Notes: a model not told the origin generated them from the sequence alone. A DNA stretch of 64,000 nt from Capnocytophaga sp. oral taxon 338 str. F0234 (GCF_000192225.1 NZ_GL872413.1:1940828-2004827); one strand, 5' to 3'. Positions 25,361 to 37,409 are shown, counted from the stretch's first letter. Program-made: numbers and translations.

Positions 25361-26704
25361 TCATTGGTTAATTATCTTGGTTGCCAAAATATGCTTACAC
25401 AAACCGCGTTTTGTCTGGTGATTGGTATACCAATTGCAGGTACATTGGGCATGATCGCCGTCTATGATGACTGTATGGATAACTCCTGCAGTGCCTCTTA
25501 CATGGGCTTTGATAAAGCCCTCACGCTGTTCTACGATTTCTACCTCATTGTTTTCAGTGAGTTTTTTAGCATTTTGTAGTCGTAGATTAAGACTAACTAA
25601 CCGCTCTGGCTTGAAGGGCAGACGACGATAGAAATAATTATGATCCAATAAATTATAGCCTAACAACCCAATACTGGACAGAGATGCTTGTAAGGTGCTC
25701 ATCGTTCCTAAGTTGATATCATTCTCTATAGATACCATAGTAGGGGAAAAAACTTCATTGGTCTTAAAGAAGTTGTTAATCCCCACCAGCCATTCCATGG
25801 GTATGTCCTCTATCATGTTTTCCAAATAGCGTCCGTCCCCAGAAAAACTACGATATACATTGTCTGAAAGTAAGAAAAGCATATCCACCCCCTTGAAATT
25901 CAACACAAAAGCCACCGTTTGTTCACTAGGATGACGATAGATAAAAAGGCTATCAGCAAGTAACAGCAAGCCTTGCAAAAGGTTCAGACGATGAGCACCT
26001 CCTATCTTGATAGCATCCTCTAAAGGACTAGGAGCAAAAACATAAGAAACCCCAAGTTTTATCAGGTAATAATCATTTTTTACAGGTTGTTTGGGCAAAG
26101 AGCGGAAGAGCTGTATAGCTTCAGCCTTGTTCAGTCGATAAGCGAGTTCCATCTCAGCCAAATATACTTGTACATTTCCTAATCCCTTAATCCAGCGGTT
26201 GGGGAGGGTTACTTTCTTTTCTACAGTCTTATGCTTGTCGGTGATAAAATGCATTTCTTTTTGTCCTACACCAAGAATCATTTTCTCTGAAGCAGTTACT
26301 GCATTAAAAGCCCGAACGGTATGGCTATTGAAGTCAATATTAGTACATCCACTTTTTATGAATTCACCATCAAGTATCTCATTGTGGAGTGATACCCGTA
26401 CATAGACACTATTACAGGAGGAAAATGCTTCAAAAAGCAGTTGCTGGTTTCCTACCGAGATAATAGGATCTCGTAGCTTTGCTAAGACCCCAGGAGCAAT
26501 AGCAAACTGGGAAGCTACCGTCTTTGCTAAAGTAGCTAAGCACTTAGCCGCGACAAAGGGTTGGGTGATATTACCCCAGAAAAAGCAAGGCACCGCATTG
26601 TCCTCCTTCAGTTCCGAACAGTGGGAAAAGATAAAGTTCTTCTGGTGCGTCACCCCCTCTTCTATCACAGAGGCAAACGGATATGTATACTCAAAATCAA
26701 CCAT
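25361..26704 (-). CDS. SWIM zinc-finger domain protein
   Basis: 447 residues. The C-terminus has the SWIM motif CxCx(n)CxH: C421, C423, C436, H438 (CTCNWYTNHQTKRGLCKHIL). The rest is a soluble, mixed alpha/beta protein without other recognised domains. SWIM proteins of this size in Bacteroidota are linked with MoxR ATPase and VWA genes in other genomes, but no such partner is here. The finger probably binds DNA or protein. Its position, opposed between two transporter paralogs, suggests it is not part of their operon. Confidence 0.8.
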   Translation of the reverse strand: MVDFEYTYPFASVIEEGVTHQKNFIFSHCSELKEDNAVPCFFWGNITQPFVAAKCLATLAKTVASQFAIAPGVLAKLRDPIISVGNQQLLFEAFSSCNSVYVRVSLHNEILDGEFIKSGCTNIDFNSHTVRAFNAVTASEKMILGVGQKEMHFITDKHKTVEKKVTLPNRWIKGLGNVQVYLAEMELAYRLNKAEAIQLFRSLPKQPVKNDYYLIKLGVSYVFAPSPLEDAIKIGGAHRLNLLQGLLLLADSLFIYRHPSEQTVAFVLNFKGVDMLFLLSDNVYRSFSGDGRYLENMIEDIPMEWLVGINNFFKTNEVFSPTMVSIENDINLGTMSTLQASLSSIGLLGYNLLDHNYFYRRLPFKPERLVSLNLRLQNAKKLTENNEVEIVEQREGFIKAHVRGTAGVIHTVIIDGDHAQCTCNWYTNHQTKRGLCKHILATKIINQ

Positions 26705-26837
26705 TCGTCAGCAGTTATTAATCATTTATAAGTGCAAAAATACAGATAATTATCTTATCATCAAAACCTTCATATAATAAAACTCTAAATAGTATGTTAA
26801 AAGAAAGTTTTTATTTTTATAAATACAAAAATAGTAT

Positions 26838-26845
26838 TAGTTTTG
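26838..26845 (+). promoter_or_regulatory. -7 box of the second POT transporter
   Basis: TAGTTTTG, 22 bp before the ATG at 26868. Confidence 0.5.
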
Positions 26846-26867
26846 CGCTTTTTAAAATTTTATAAAA

Positions 26868-28334
26868 ATGTCAGAAAGCAAACCTTCACTTCTACAAACA
26901 TTTAGATCATTTTCATCTACTTTTTGGATTGTAAATTTTCTTCAAATTATGGAACGTGGTGCATGGTTTGGTATTTTTTCTCTCTTAGGGCTCTACTTAG
27001 TTGCTTCTACTGATGAGGGAGGATTAGGATTAAGCCATATAGAAAAAGGAAATATATTAGCTAATGTAACGGCTATTCAATTTTTTCTACCTCTTTTCTT
27101 TGGGGTGATTGCCGATCGTATTGGTTATAAGCTTTCTCTGATTATTGCCTTTATAATTATAGGAACAGGTTATTACTTAATGGGAACCGTTAGCACCTAT
27201 TGGGCAGTATATCTAGCGTTTTTATTTGCAGCTATAGGAGGAAGTTTTTTTAAACCTGTAGCCTCTGGAATTATTGCTCGTTCCTCCGATGAAAAGACAA
27301 ACACTATGGGTTTTGGTCTCTTCTATATGATGGCAAATATTGGAGGTTTTTTTGGTCCTGCTCTTTCTTCTTACCTACGTACCACTATGGGATGGCGTAT
27401 TATTTTTCTACAAGCAACTATAGTAATCCTTATTAACTTATTAGTTGTCTTATTCTTTTATAAGGAGAAAAAAATACGAAGAGAATATAATATACCTATC
27501 CTCATTGAAATAAAAGGTTCTTTTAAAAATATTATAGAAGCTCTAAAGGATAAACGTTTATCTATTCTGCTTGTATTTATGATAGGTTATTGGTTGGTGT
27601 ATAATCAACTCTTCTATACCCTTCCCAATTTCATAGAGGACTGGGTGGACTCCACTCCACAGAGCAATTGGATTAACCAAAATCTACCTTTCTTAGGAAC
27701 GACCCTTACTGAAAACGGACAAATTAAAGCCGAATGGTACGGAAATATTGATTGTGTAATGATTATCTTCTTTCAAGTAACCATTTCTTATATTGTAATG
27801 AAAATGAAACAAGTAAATGCACTTATTCGTGGGACAGCTATTGCAACTGTAGGTGTTGTACTTACTTTTTTCTTTAACAATGTATGGTTTACTATTATTG
27901 GAACAGTTATCTTCGCTATAGGAGAAATGGTAACAGGTCCTACTATTTCAGCTTTTATTGCACAGATTACCCCAAAGGGAAAAGAAGCTCTTTATCAAGG
28001 TACTTCTTTCTTACCTGTAGCAGCCGCTAATTATCTTACAGGCTTTGTTACAGGAAATTTATATGAAAAGTGGTCTGATAAATATTCTCTTTTACAGATA
28101 GAAATATCAAAACGAAATATCACAGTTCCTGAAGGATTAAGTAAAAGACAATATTTTGAATATGCACAAGAGAAACTCCAGATGACTCACAGTCAGTTGA
28201 TTGATTTTCTATGGAATAATTATCAGCCTAACAAGCTATGGTTTGTAGTAGTTGCTATGGGAGCCTTCACAGCTATTTCTGTATTTATTTATAATAAATA
28301 TATGTTTAGGGATAATACAGAATCTGCTAAATAA
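26868..28334 (+). CDS. POT-family (MFS) peptide transporter, copy 2
   Basis: 488 residues, colinear with copy 1 throughout and clearly a paralog. QIMERGAWFGIFSLLGLYL again replaces the first Glu of ExxER with Gln. FFGVIADRIGYKLSLIIAF, FGLFYMMANIGGFFGPAL and AFIAQITPKGKEALYQGT are shared core blocks. The soluble insert LFYTLPNFIEDWVDSTPQSN is almost the same as in copy 1. Copy 2 is noticeably more AT-rich in codon choice, so the pair is not a very recent duplication. It is an inner-membrane, probably proton-driven, peptide importer. Confidence 0.87.
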   Translation: MSESKPSLLQTFRSFSSTFWIVNFLQIMERGAWFGIFSLLGLYLVASTDEGGLGLSHIEKGNILANVTAIQFFLPLFFGVIADRIGYKLSLIIAFIIIGTGYYLMGTVSTYWAVYLAFLFAAIGGSFFKPVASGIIARSSDEKTNTMGFGLFYMMANIGGFFGPALSSYLRTTMGWRIIFLQATIVILINLLVVLFFYKEKKIRREYNIPILIEIKGSFKNIIEALKDKRLSILLVFMIGYWLVYNQLFYTLPNFIEDWVDSTPQSNWINQNLPFLGTTLTENGQIKAEWYGNIDCVMIIFFQVTISYIVMKMKQVNALIRGTAIATVGVVLTFFFNNVWFTIIGTVIFAIGEMVTGPTISAFIAQITPKGKEALYQGTSFLPVAAANYLTGFVTGNLYEKWSDKYSLLQIEISKRNITVPEGLSKRQYFEYAQEKLQMTHSQLIDFLWNNYQPNKLWFVVVAMGAFTAISVFIYNKYMFRDNTESAK

Positions 28335-28790
28335 AAGATTACTTCTATAATAGAATCAACAACATGTAAGTTCCATTAATAAGTTAAATTTTTTAGTAAA
28401 GACTTTGAATAGGTCCTTGTTGTTCATAATATTGCTCAGCTAGGCAATATTATGAATAGTCAATTCAATTAGCAAGTGCAATAAATCAGTTAAAAACGCT
28501 CTACCACTTGCTTTCAACAAATGTTATAAAGAACTATTTCTACTCGTTGGCTTTCTTGTCCTACCATCCAACGTATAAAAAATTCATCCTCTCTCTCTCA
28601 AGATCAAACTTCTAATTCAAAAGTCACTTCATCGAAAAGGTAGATACTTGATTTCCGCATCTGTTCTTCTTTTCATCTCAAACTGATATGAAGAATGCCT
28701 CCTTTATCCCATCAAAGTATAATTCGGTTCTTACAGATATAATAGAAATTTTGAGTTACTAGCCACCAATACTAATGAACAAAGCCTCTA
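28335..28790. other. Gene-free stretch (456 bp), probably decayed sequence
   Basis: No ORF of useful length on either strand. Short frames on both strands look partly protein-like (for example PSKYNSVLTDIIEIL on the plus strand, DEVTFELEV on the minus strand) but are broken by stops. It contains one perfect 13-bp inverted repeat at 28423-28456. I could not identify a parent gene. Confidence 0.45.
28423..28456. repeat. Perfect inverted repeat with 13-bp arms
   Basis: TTCATAATATTGC (28423-28435) and GCAATATTATGAA (28444-28456) with an 8-nt loop (TCAGCTAG). No T-tract follows on either strand, so it is not a standard terminator. It might be an operator, a recombination site or a small-RNA hairpin. 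Confidence 0.55.
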
Positions 28791-29510
28791 CTATATCAGG
28801 TCGCTAAGATTCTTAACGGCTACATAACGTTCGACATTGAATCCTTCAGCATATTCCTTATTGATAAGTCGCCCTAAGTCCTGTGCACGATAGGTAATAC
28901 TATCACGAAAGTTTTGGCTATTGATAAGGGTTTGAGGTTCCTTAGTATTTTCATCCAGAAACTGAGAGCGATAAGCAAGGACGGCTTCCAGTTTTTTACC
29001 TAAGAAGCCTGTGATATCCACCACAAAATCGGGGCGCAAGTCTTTCCATTGAATATAGTGATAGACCACTTTGGGACGCCAAGCCTCCTGAGGAGTACCA
29101 TTTTCGTCAGTAGTTTCGATACGGCGCAAGCCACTTAGGAAACAGGCATCACTAACGAGCTTCCCTCCTTTGCCATGATCAATATGCCTATCATCAAAGG
29201 GGTTACAAATAACAATTTCAGGGCGATACTTGCGGATTTTTTTAATGACCTCTATTTGATGCTCTTTATCATTAACAAAGAAACCATCGGCAAAACATAA
29301 GTTTTCACGTACTTTTATCTCAAGGATACGAGCAGCCTCATCGGCTTCTTTCCTACGGAGTTCTGCACTACCACGAGTACCCAACTCTCCTTGGGTAAGG
29401 TCAATAATTCCCACAGTTTTTCCAAGACTTATTTCTTTGGAGAGGGTACCTGCTGCTCCAAGTTCTACATCATCAGGATGTGCTCCAAAGGCTAAAATAT
29501 CTAATTTCAT
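28791..29510 (-). CDS. bshB1: Bacillithiol biosynthesis deacetylase BshB1
   Basis: 239 residues, LmbE-like (PIG-L) fold. The zinc-site motif AHPDDVE is at residues 10-16 and a second metal histidine lies in DDRHIDHGKG. LTQGELGTRGSAELRRKEA and CFADGFF are typical of BshB1. It removes the acetyl group of GlcNAc-malate to make GlcN-malate, the second step of bacillithiol synthesis, a low-molecular-weight thiol also present in Flavobacteriia. bshA and bshC are not in the window. It has its own -7 box after a terminator that separates it from eno. Confidence 0.93.
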   Translation of the reverse strand: MKLDILAFGAHPDDVELGAAGTLSKEISLGKTVGIIDLTQGELGTRGSAELRRKEADEAARILEIKVRENLCFADGFFVNDKEHQIEVIKKIRKYRPEIVICNPFDDRHIDHGKGGKLVSDACFLSGLRRIETTDENGTPQEAWRPKVVYHYIQWKDLRPDFVVDITGFLGKKLEAVLAYRSQFLDENTKEPQTLINSQNFRDSITYRAQDLGRLINKEYAEGFNVERYVAVKNLSDLI

Positions 29511-29551
29511 GATATGACTAATTTAAAAGTTATATTTCTGTATAATTGCAG

Positions 29552-29559
29552 CAAAAATA
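29552..29559 (-). promoter_or_regulatory. -7 box of bshB1
   Basis: Minus strand TATTTTTG, 41 bp before the bshB1 ATG and next to the eno terminator. Confidence 0.5.
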
Positions 29560-29560
29560 C

Positions 29561-29599
29561 AAAAACTTTTCCAAACACTTGTGATTTGGAAAAGTTTTT
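29561..29599 (-). terminator. Terminator of eno
   Basis: 15-bp stem: AAAAACTTTTCCAAA (29561-29575) with TTTGGAAAAGTTTTT (29585-29599). On the minus strand it ends in a T run and separates eno from bshB1. Confidence 0.75.
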
Positions 29600-29660
29600 A
29601 CTAAAGACAAAGTTTATAACTAAAAAATATGCTTATCCTTAAAAGAGGTGAATGAAATTA

Positions 29661-30980
<1,320 letters not shown>

Positions 30981-31065
30981 TTATATTAAGCCCATAGTAA
31001 GGCTTTTTAGATAATAGGGAAAAGGTCAGTAATCAGTGTGAACTGACTACTGACCCTTAAAGTCC

Positions 31066-32916
31066 TTATTTCTTTTTATTTTGTGCATTACGCTGCGCCT
31101 CGGCTTGTTCCATCATTTCACGCATCTTTCGTTGGAACTTACTTTCCTTACGAGGTTTTTGTTTGTTCTCCTGTATTTTGGCATGAATACGTTTATCATC
31201 AATAATCCAGTACTTGATAGCCAGCATTATAAAGATAGTGATAAGGTTAGATATAAAATAATACAGACTCAATCCACTAGCATAGTTATTGAAAAAGAAT
31301 AGCATCATAAGAGGAGAGATATACATCATAAACTTCATATTAGGCATCCCTTCCTGTTGTGGTTGTTGTGTTTGCCCTGCTGTCATAAGCATATATATGA
31401 GTAGAGTTACAGAGGCTAAAATAGGAAATAAGCTAACGTGATTTCCATAAAAAGGTATACTAAAGGGGAGTTGCGCAATAGAGTCATACGATGATAGGTC
31501 ATTTGCCCATAGGAAAGATTCTTGGCGAAGCATAAAAGCAGTAGGGAAGAAACTAAATAGAGCAAAGAAAACAGGCATTTGCAAAAGTGCAGGAATACAG
31601 CCACTGAGAGGATTCACACCTGCTTTACTATAAAGAGCCATCGTTTCCTGTTGACGTTTCATAGCATTCTCTTGGCCTTTATATTTATTGTTAATCTCTT
31701 CTATTTCAGGACGAAGTACCTTCATCTTAGCTTGTGATAGATATGACTTATATTGAACAGGAGAAAGTAGTATGCGCACAATAATTGTTAGCACAATGAT
31801 TGCCAATCCCATGGACATAAATTTACTTAAAAAGTCAAATACAGGAATAACAAACCATTTGTTAATCCAACCAAAGATCCCCCAACCAAGAGGAATCGCC
31901 TTGGTAAGTTCATATTCTTTATCATATTTCTTTAATAAATGATAATCTGAAGGACCGTAATAGAAGTGCAAAGATTCACTAATCTCTCCAGAGTTATAAG
32001 CAATAGGGAATACAGCAGAGAAATCCTTCGTTTTTCGAACATTTTCTCCCTCTGAATTTGCTAAGTTCTTAGAAGAAAGTTTCCCTGTGGCAAAAGGTTT
32101 ATCCGTAATAAGAAAAGAACTAAATAAATGTTGCTTGAAATCTATCCAATGTATTTGCTTGAATTCTTCAGAATCTTCTCCTCCAGCGCTGAGTTTATCA
32201 TCTCTGTTATCTTCATATTGTACAATAGCTTGAACATATCTATCTTCATAAGTAACGCTCTTTTCCATACGGCGAGCAGTGAGATTCCAAGAGAGAACAG
32301 GAACTTTTCCAGTATTAAGAACATTGCTTAATCCTACACTATGAATACTAAAGTCAAGCAAATATTCATTAGGATGGAGCATATAGGTATATTCAAGGTA
32401 TTGGGTAGCTGATACTTTAAGTTTCATGGAGAGAGTATTTCCTGAAAGAGAAGGCTCAAAGTATAAGTCCTTCGTATGTAAAGTACGATTATCATTGGTA
32501 GCAAGTTCTATAGAGAAAGAAGCATTATTATCTTTGACCAGATATACAGGTTTCCCTTGGTATGTCTTTTGATTCTTTACAAGGAGTTCTATGATTTGCC
32601 CTCCTTTATTACTTACTTTCAGTTTTAAGAGTTCATTTTCTATTTCGGTATAGCTTCCTTCTTTAGCAGAAGGAAGTACTGCTGAATAACCAAAAGCGCC
32701 TAACTGTTCTTGGTACTTACTCAGTTCTAAAGAATCTGTAGGAATGGTAGCTGTAGGCACATTATCAGTAGATGTCTTTTGAACCTGTGTAGTTTCTTTA
32801 GTGGATGTTTGAGTATTAGGTTTTGTAGGTTGATGATTATACATATAGTACATAAGTATAATAAACATAAGCATCATACCTATAAGTGAATAAATATTCG
32901 TACGCTTTTCTTCCAT
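31066..32916 (-). CDS. yidC: Membrane protein insertase YidC
   Basis: 616 residues from the ATG at 32916 (MEEKRTNIYSLIGMMLMFII). In-frame starts further upstream, up to 32979, overlap the -7 box and are rejected. Layout: an N-terminal membrane helix, a large periplasmic beta domain (about 60-345), then the five-helix 60KD_IMP core, including SMGLAIIVLTIIVRILLSPV with the conserved groove arginine and YSKAGVNPLSGCIPALLQMP. A basic C-terminal tail (KQKPRKESKFQRKMR) may touch the ribosome. It inserts inner-membrane proteins with or without Sec. It follows pyrG. Confidence 0.97.
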   Translation of the reverse strand: MEEKRTNIYSLIGMMLMFIILMYYMYNHQPTKPNTQTSTKETTQVQKTSTDNVPTATIPTDSLELSKYQEQLGAFGYSAVLPSAKEGSYTEIENELLKLKVSNKGGQIIELLVKNQKTYQGKPVYLVKDNNASFSIELATNDNRTLHTKDLYFEPSLSGNTLSMKLKVSATQYLEYTYMLHPNEYLLDFSIHSVGLSNVLNTGKVPVLSWNLTARRMEKSVTYEDRYVQAIVQYEDNRDDKLSAGGEDSEEFKQIHWIDFKQHLFSSFLITDKPFATGKLSSKNLANSEGENVRKTKDFSAVFPIAYNSGEISESLHFYYGPSDYHLLKKYDKEYELTKAIPLGWGIFGWINKWFVIPVFDFLSKFMSMGLAIIVLTIIVRILLSPVQYKSYLSQAKMKVLRPEIEEINNKYKGQENAMKRQQETMALYSKAGVNPLSGCIPALLQMPVFFALFSFFPTAFMLRQESFLWANDLSSYDSIAQLPFSIPFYGNHVSLFPILASVTLLIYMLMTAGQTQQPQQEGMPNMKFMMYISPLMMLFFFNNYASGLSLYYFISNLITIFIMLAIKYWIIDDKRIHAKIQENKQKPRKESKFQRKMREMMEQAEAQRNAQNKKK

Positions 32917-32968
32917 AGATTGATTTTCTATTATATACTTAAAAATTATGAGTAACTTCTTTGGAGGG

Positions 32969-32998
32969 CAAAGATACAAACAATTTTAGAATATTCAA
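32969..32998 (-). promoter_or_regulatory. Promoter of yidC
   Basis: Minus strand: TTG (32996-32998) and TATCTTTG (32969-32976), 19-bp spacer. It fixes the yidC start at 32916. Confidence 0.65.
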
Positions 32999-33003
32999 TA
33001 AAT

Positions 33004-34677
<1,674 letters not shown>

Positions 34678-34779
34678 TTATGGTTGATTTAAAAAAGCAT
34701 ATTTAACTAATCTATAGTATATTATCTCTCAAACGAAGAAGTAAAGGAAATAAAAATATTTATTTTTCAAAAAAAGTTG

Positions 34780-34787
34780 TACATTTG
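34780..34787 (+). promoter_or_regulatory. -7 box of the SPOR gene operon
   Basis: TACATTTG, 19 bp before the ATG at 34807. Confidence 0.5.
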
Positions 34788-34806
34788 CCCCTAAATTATT
34801 AAGACA

Positions 34807-35163
34807 ATGAAAAGATTTTATTTTTTAATGGCTGTAGGATTCTTCTTTTTCAGTCAATATACTTTTTCACAACAATTGAAAATTAATCAAAGCCAACAAA
34901 TTAAAGACCTTATGGAGGTAAAAAAGGAATTTGCTAAGCAAGAGAAAACTTATCAGATTCAGATATATAATGGTAATATCTCTGAGGCAAATGAACAGAT
35001 TAAGAGAGCCGCTTCAAAGTTTAGTTATCCTTGCTCATTAACTTTTGAAACACCCAATTATAAGGTAAGAATAGGAATGTTTCGTACACGATTAGAAGCA
35101 GAAAAAGCATTAACTAAAGTAAAGGGAAGCTATCCAGCAGCCTTTGTTATAGCCCCTTATTAA
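34807..35163 (+). CDS. Secreted SPOR-domain protein
   Basis: 118 residues. Signal peptide to about residue 21 (FFFFSQYTFSQQ). The rest is a single SPOR-like domain: YQIQIYNGNISEANEQIKRA then YKVRIGMFRTRLEAEKALTK and AAFVIAPY. SPOR domains bind denuded septal glycan strands in other bacteria, so a periplasmic cell-wall role is likely. It is the first gene of a run with psd and mutY, 38 bp before psd. Confidence 0.85.
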   Translation: MKRFYFLMAVGFFFFSQYTFSQQLKINQSQQIKDLMEVKKEFAKQEKTYQIQIYNGNISEANEQIKRAASKFSYPCSLTFETPNYKVRIGMFRTRLEAEKALTKVKGSYPAAFVIAPY

Positions 35164-35201
35164 AGAGTTAGCAGCATTTTTAATGATAAAGATTAAAAGA
35201 T

Positions 35202-35849
35202 ATGTTCCATAAAGAAGGTACAAAAATTATTTTTATAAGTGCAGTAATAACAATGGGATTATTTTTCCTAATAGATGCTCTTGTATCTATAGATTTATCT
35301 ATTGTTTTAGAAATTATAGTCCTCATGTTTTTCCTGTTAATTCTGCAATTTTTTAGGAATCCTAAGCGCAATACACCCTTGAGTCTTGATCATATTATTT
35401 CCTCAGTAGATGGAAAAGTAGTGGTTATTGAGGAGGTTGAGGAGAAGGAATATTTTAAAGATAAGAGGCGCATGGTATCTGTTTTTATGTCCCCCTTAAA
35501 TGTACATGTTACTCGTTATCCAATCAGTGGAAAGGTTGTATATAGTAAATATCATCCAGGTAAGTACTTAGTAGCTTGGCATCCTAAAGCCTCTGAGGAG
35601 AACGAGAGAACAACTATAGTTATTGAAAGTGAGCGATTTGGAAAGATTATGTACCGACAAATAGCAGGAGCTCTTGCCAAACGTATTGTTAATTATGCCA
35701 AAGAAGGAAATATAGTAGTGCAAGGTGCTGATGCTGGATTTATTAAGTTCGGTTCTCGAGTGGATATCTATTTACCTCTCTCTGCCAAAATTAAAGTAAC
35801 TCTTGGTCAGAAGGTGAAAGGCGGAATAGATGTAATAGCTGAAATATAA
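35202..35849 (+). CDS. psd: Phosphatidylserine decarboxylase proenzyme
   Basis: 215 residues, the short form. Two hydrophobic segments (10-28, 32-50) precede the catalytic part: FFRNPKR, SVDGKVVVIEEVEE, FMSPLNVHVTRYPISG and FIKFGSRVDIYLPL. Self-cleavage is expected at Gly184-Ser185 to create the pyruvoyl group. It makes phosphatidylethanolamine at the inner membrane. The phosphatidylserine synthase gene is not adjacent. It is 11 bp before mutY. Confidence 0.94.
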   Translation: MFHKEGTKIIFISAVITMGLFFLIDALVSIDLSIVLEIIVLMFFLLILQFFRNPKRNTPLSLDHIISSVDGKVVVIEEVEEKEYFKDKRRMVSVFMSPLNVHVTRYPISGKVVYSKYHPGKYLVAWHPKASEENERTTIVIESERFGKIMYRQIAGALAKRIVNYAKEGNIVVQGADAGFIKFGSRVDIYLPLSAKIKVTLGQKVKGGIDVIAEI

Positions 35850-35860
35850 TAAGCATATCT

Positions 35861-36916
35861 ATGGGAGAGGATTTTGCTGACTTTTCAAAAATTTTACTTC
35901 AATGGTATGGAATTCATAAGCGAGACTTGCCTTGGAGAGGAGTAAAAAATCCTTATTATGTTTGGCTTTCAGAGGTAATTTTACAGCAGACTCGCATATC
36001 ACAAGGCTTACCTTATTATTTGAACTTTATAAAGAATTTTCCTACAATACAGGCTCTTGCTGAAGCTTCTGAGGAAAAAATATTCAAAGTTTGGCAAGGT
36101 TTAGGCTATTATTCAAGAGCAAAAAACCTCCATTTGGCAGCAAAGTATATTACTGATGAGTTGCAAGGGGTTTTCCCCATGACTTATGATAAATTATTAC
36201 TCCTTAAAGGAGTAGGAGATTATACGGCAAGTGCTATAGCTTCTATTTGTTTTAATGAACCTAAAGCAACTGTAGATGGAAATGTTTATAGAGTATTGAG
36301 TCGCATCTTTGATATAGAACTTCCTATTAATTCCTCGGAAGGAATAAAATATTTTAAGCAATTGGCGACCTGTTTATTAGATAAAAAAAGGGCGGGAGAA
36401 TATAATCAAGCTATCATGGATTTTGGAGCTATACAGTGTAAGCCTCAATCTCCTAATTGTTCCCAATGTGTAATGAACGGTAAGTGCTTGGCGTATAAGC
36501 TACAGAAAGTAAATCAACTCCCAGTGAAGCTACCTAAAACAAAGATCACATATCGCTATTTTCATTATTGTATACTTATAGATACTCAAGGACAAACCTC
36601 TCTGGAGAAGCGAAAAGAAAAAGATATATGGCAAGGCTTATACGAATTTCCCCTTATAGAACTAAAGGAGAATACTATAGAGGATAGTTTACTTATAAAG
36701 AGGATAAAAGAAAAATATCCTAAAGCGGTACAAGTAGAAAAATATATAACAACCTTTGTCCATAAGCTTACACATCAGTATATACATGCATTTTTTTGGA
36801 AAGTTACTCTTGAGGAAAAATTAACAGAAGGAATTCCTTTTTCTTCTATATATGAATATCCTATGCCAATTCTGATTATAAAATTCCTAAAAACATTGGA
36901 TATTTTTGAAAGATAA
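35861..36916 (+). CDS. mutY: A/G-specific adenine glycosylase MutY
   Basis: 351 residues. WRGVKNPYYVWLSEVILQQT contains the catalytic glutamate. The helix-hairpin-helix is LLKGVGDYTASAIASI with the catalytic aspartate in TVDGNVYRVLSR. The [4Fe-4S] cluster ligands are CKPQSPNCSQCVMNGKC (Cx6Cx2Cx5C). A C-terminal NUDIX-like domain (about 230-350) recognises 8-oxoG. It removes adenine opposite 8-oxoguanine. Gene order mutY-ssb-gldE-gldD is conserved in Flavobacteriia. Confidence 0.96.
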   Translation: MGEDFADFSKILLQWYGIHKRDLPWRGVKNPYYVWLSEVILQQTRISQGLPYYLNFIKNFPTIQALAEASEEKIFKVWQGLGYYSRAKNLHLAAKYITDELQGVFPMTYDKLLLLKGVGDYTASAIASICFNEPKATVDGNVYRVLSRIFDIELPINSSEGIKYFKQLATCLLDKKRAGEYNQAIMDFGAIQCKPQSPNCSQCVMNGKCLAYKLQKVNQLPVKLPKTKITYRYFHYCILIDTQGQTSLEKRKEKDIWQGLYEFPLIELKENTIEDSLLIKRIKEKYPKAVQVEKYITTFVHKLTHQYIHAFFWKVTLEEKLTEGIPFSSIYEYPMPILIIKFLKTLDIFER

Positions 36917-36926
36917 CGTATCTTTG
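36896..36926 (+). promoter_or_regulatory. Promoter of ssb inside the mutY end
   Basis: TTG at 36896-36898 and TATCTTTG at 36919-36926, 20-bp spacer. It lies across the mutY stop, so ssb can be expressed alone. Confidence 0.6.
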
Positions 36927-36941
36927 AGGAAAATTTTAATT

Positions 36942-37298
36942 ATGAATGGAACTCTTAATAAAGTAATGCTTATAGGTAGGTTAGGTAATGATATAAAGCT
37001 AACCTATTTTGAGAAGGACTCTTGTATAGGACAAGTATCATTAGCAACGGATGAATCCTATACAGATAAAAATACGCAAGAAAAAGTAGAAAATACTCAG
37101 TGGCATAATTTGGTGTTTAGTAATAAATTAGCTGAGACTACTGCTAAATATGTGAAGAAGGGAGACCTTATCTATGTGGAGGGTAAGTTGCGCACACGAC
37201 AATATAAAGCACAGGATAATTCTCTTCGCTATGTTACAGAAATTATTGTTATAGATGTTAAATTCTTGACATCAAAGAATAATGGAGCTGTATCATAA
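36942..37298 (+). CDS. ssb: Single-stranded DNA-binding protein (OB-fold, no acidic tail)
   Basis: 118 residues from the ATG at 36942 (MNGTLNKVMLIGRLGNDIKL). The frame is open upstream, but the -7 box at 36919 rules out those starts. OB-fold blocks are TQWHNLVFSNKLAETTAKYV, KKGDLIYVEGKLRTRQYKAQ and RYVTEIIVIDVKFL. The protein ends SKNNGAVS directly after the fold: the acidic DDxPF-type tip that recruits repair proteins in canonical SSB is missing. It is therefore either a second SSB paralog or a variant. Confidence 0.92.
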   Translation: MNGTLNKVMLIGRLGNDIKLTYFEKDSCIGQVSLATDESYTDKNTQEKVENTQWHNLVFSNKLAETTAKYVKKGDLIYVEGKLRTRQYKAQDNSLRYVTEIIVIDVKFLTSKNNGAVS

Positions 37299-37409
37299 GT
37301 AGGTTTTAATCTTGATAATAGCTCCTTCTTGAAGAGAAATACCTTTTTCAAATAAAATAAAGAGAATGGTTTTTTAAACATTCTTGATTGTATAACTAAT
37401 TTTTAAATT

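Noticed and set aside
28541-28790. Possible transposase or receptor remnant on the minus strand
   Set aside because: Short protein-like pieces exist in several frames but I could not tie them to any family, so I left the stretch unassigned.
37361-37386. Hairpin AGAATG / CATTCT after ssb as a terminator
   Set aside because: Only 6 bp and not followed by a T run.
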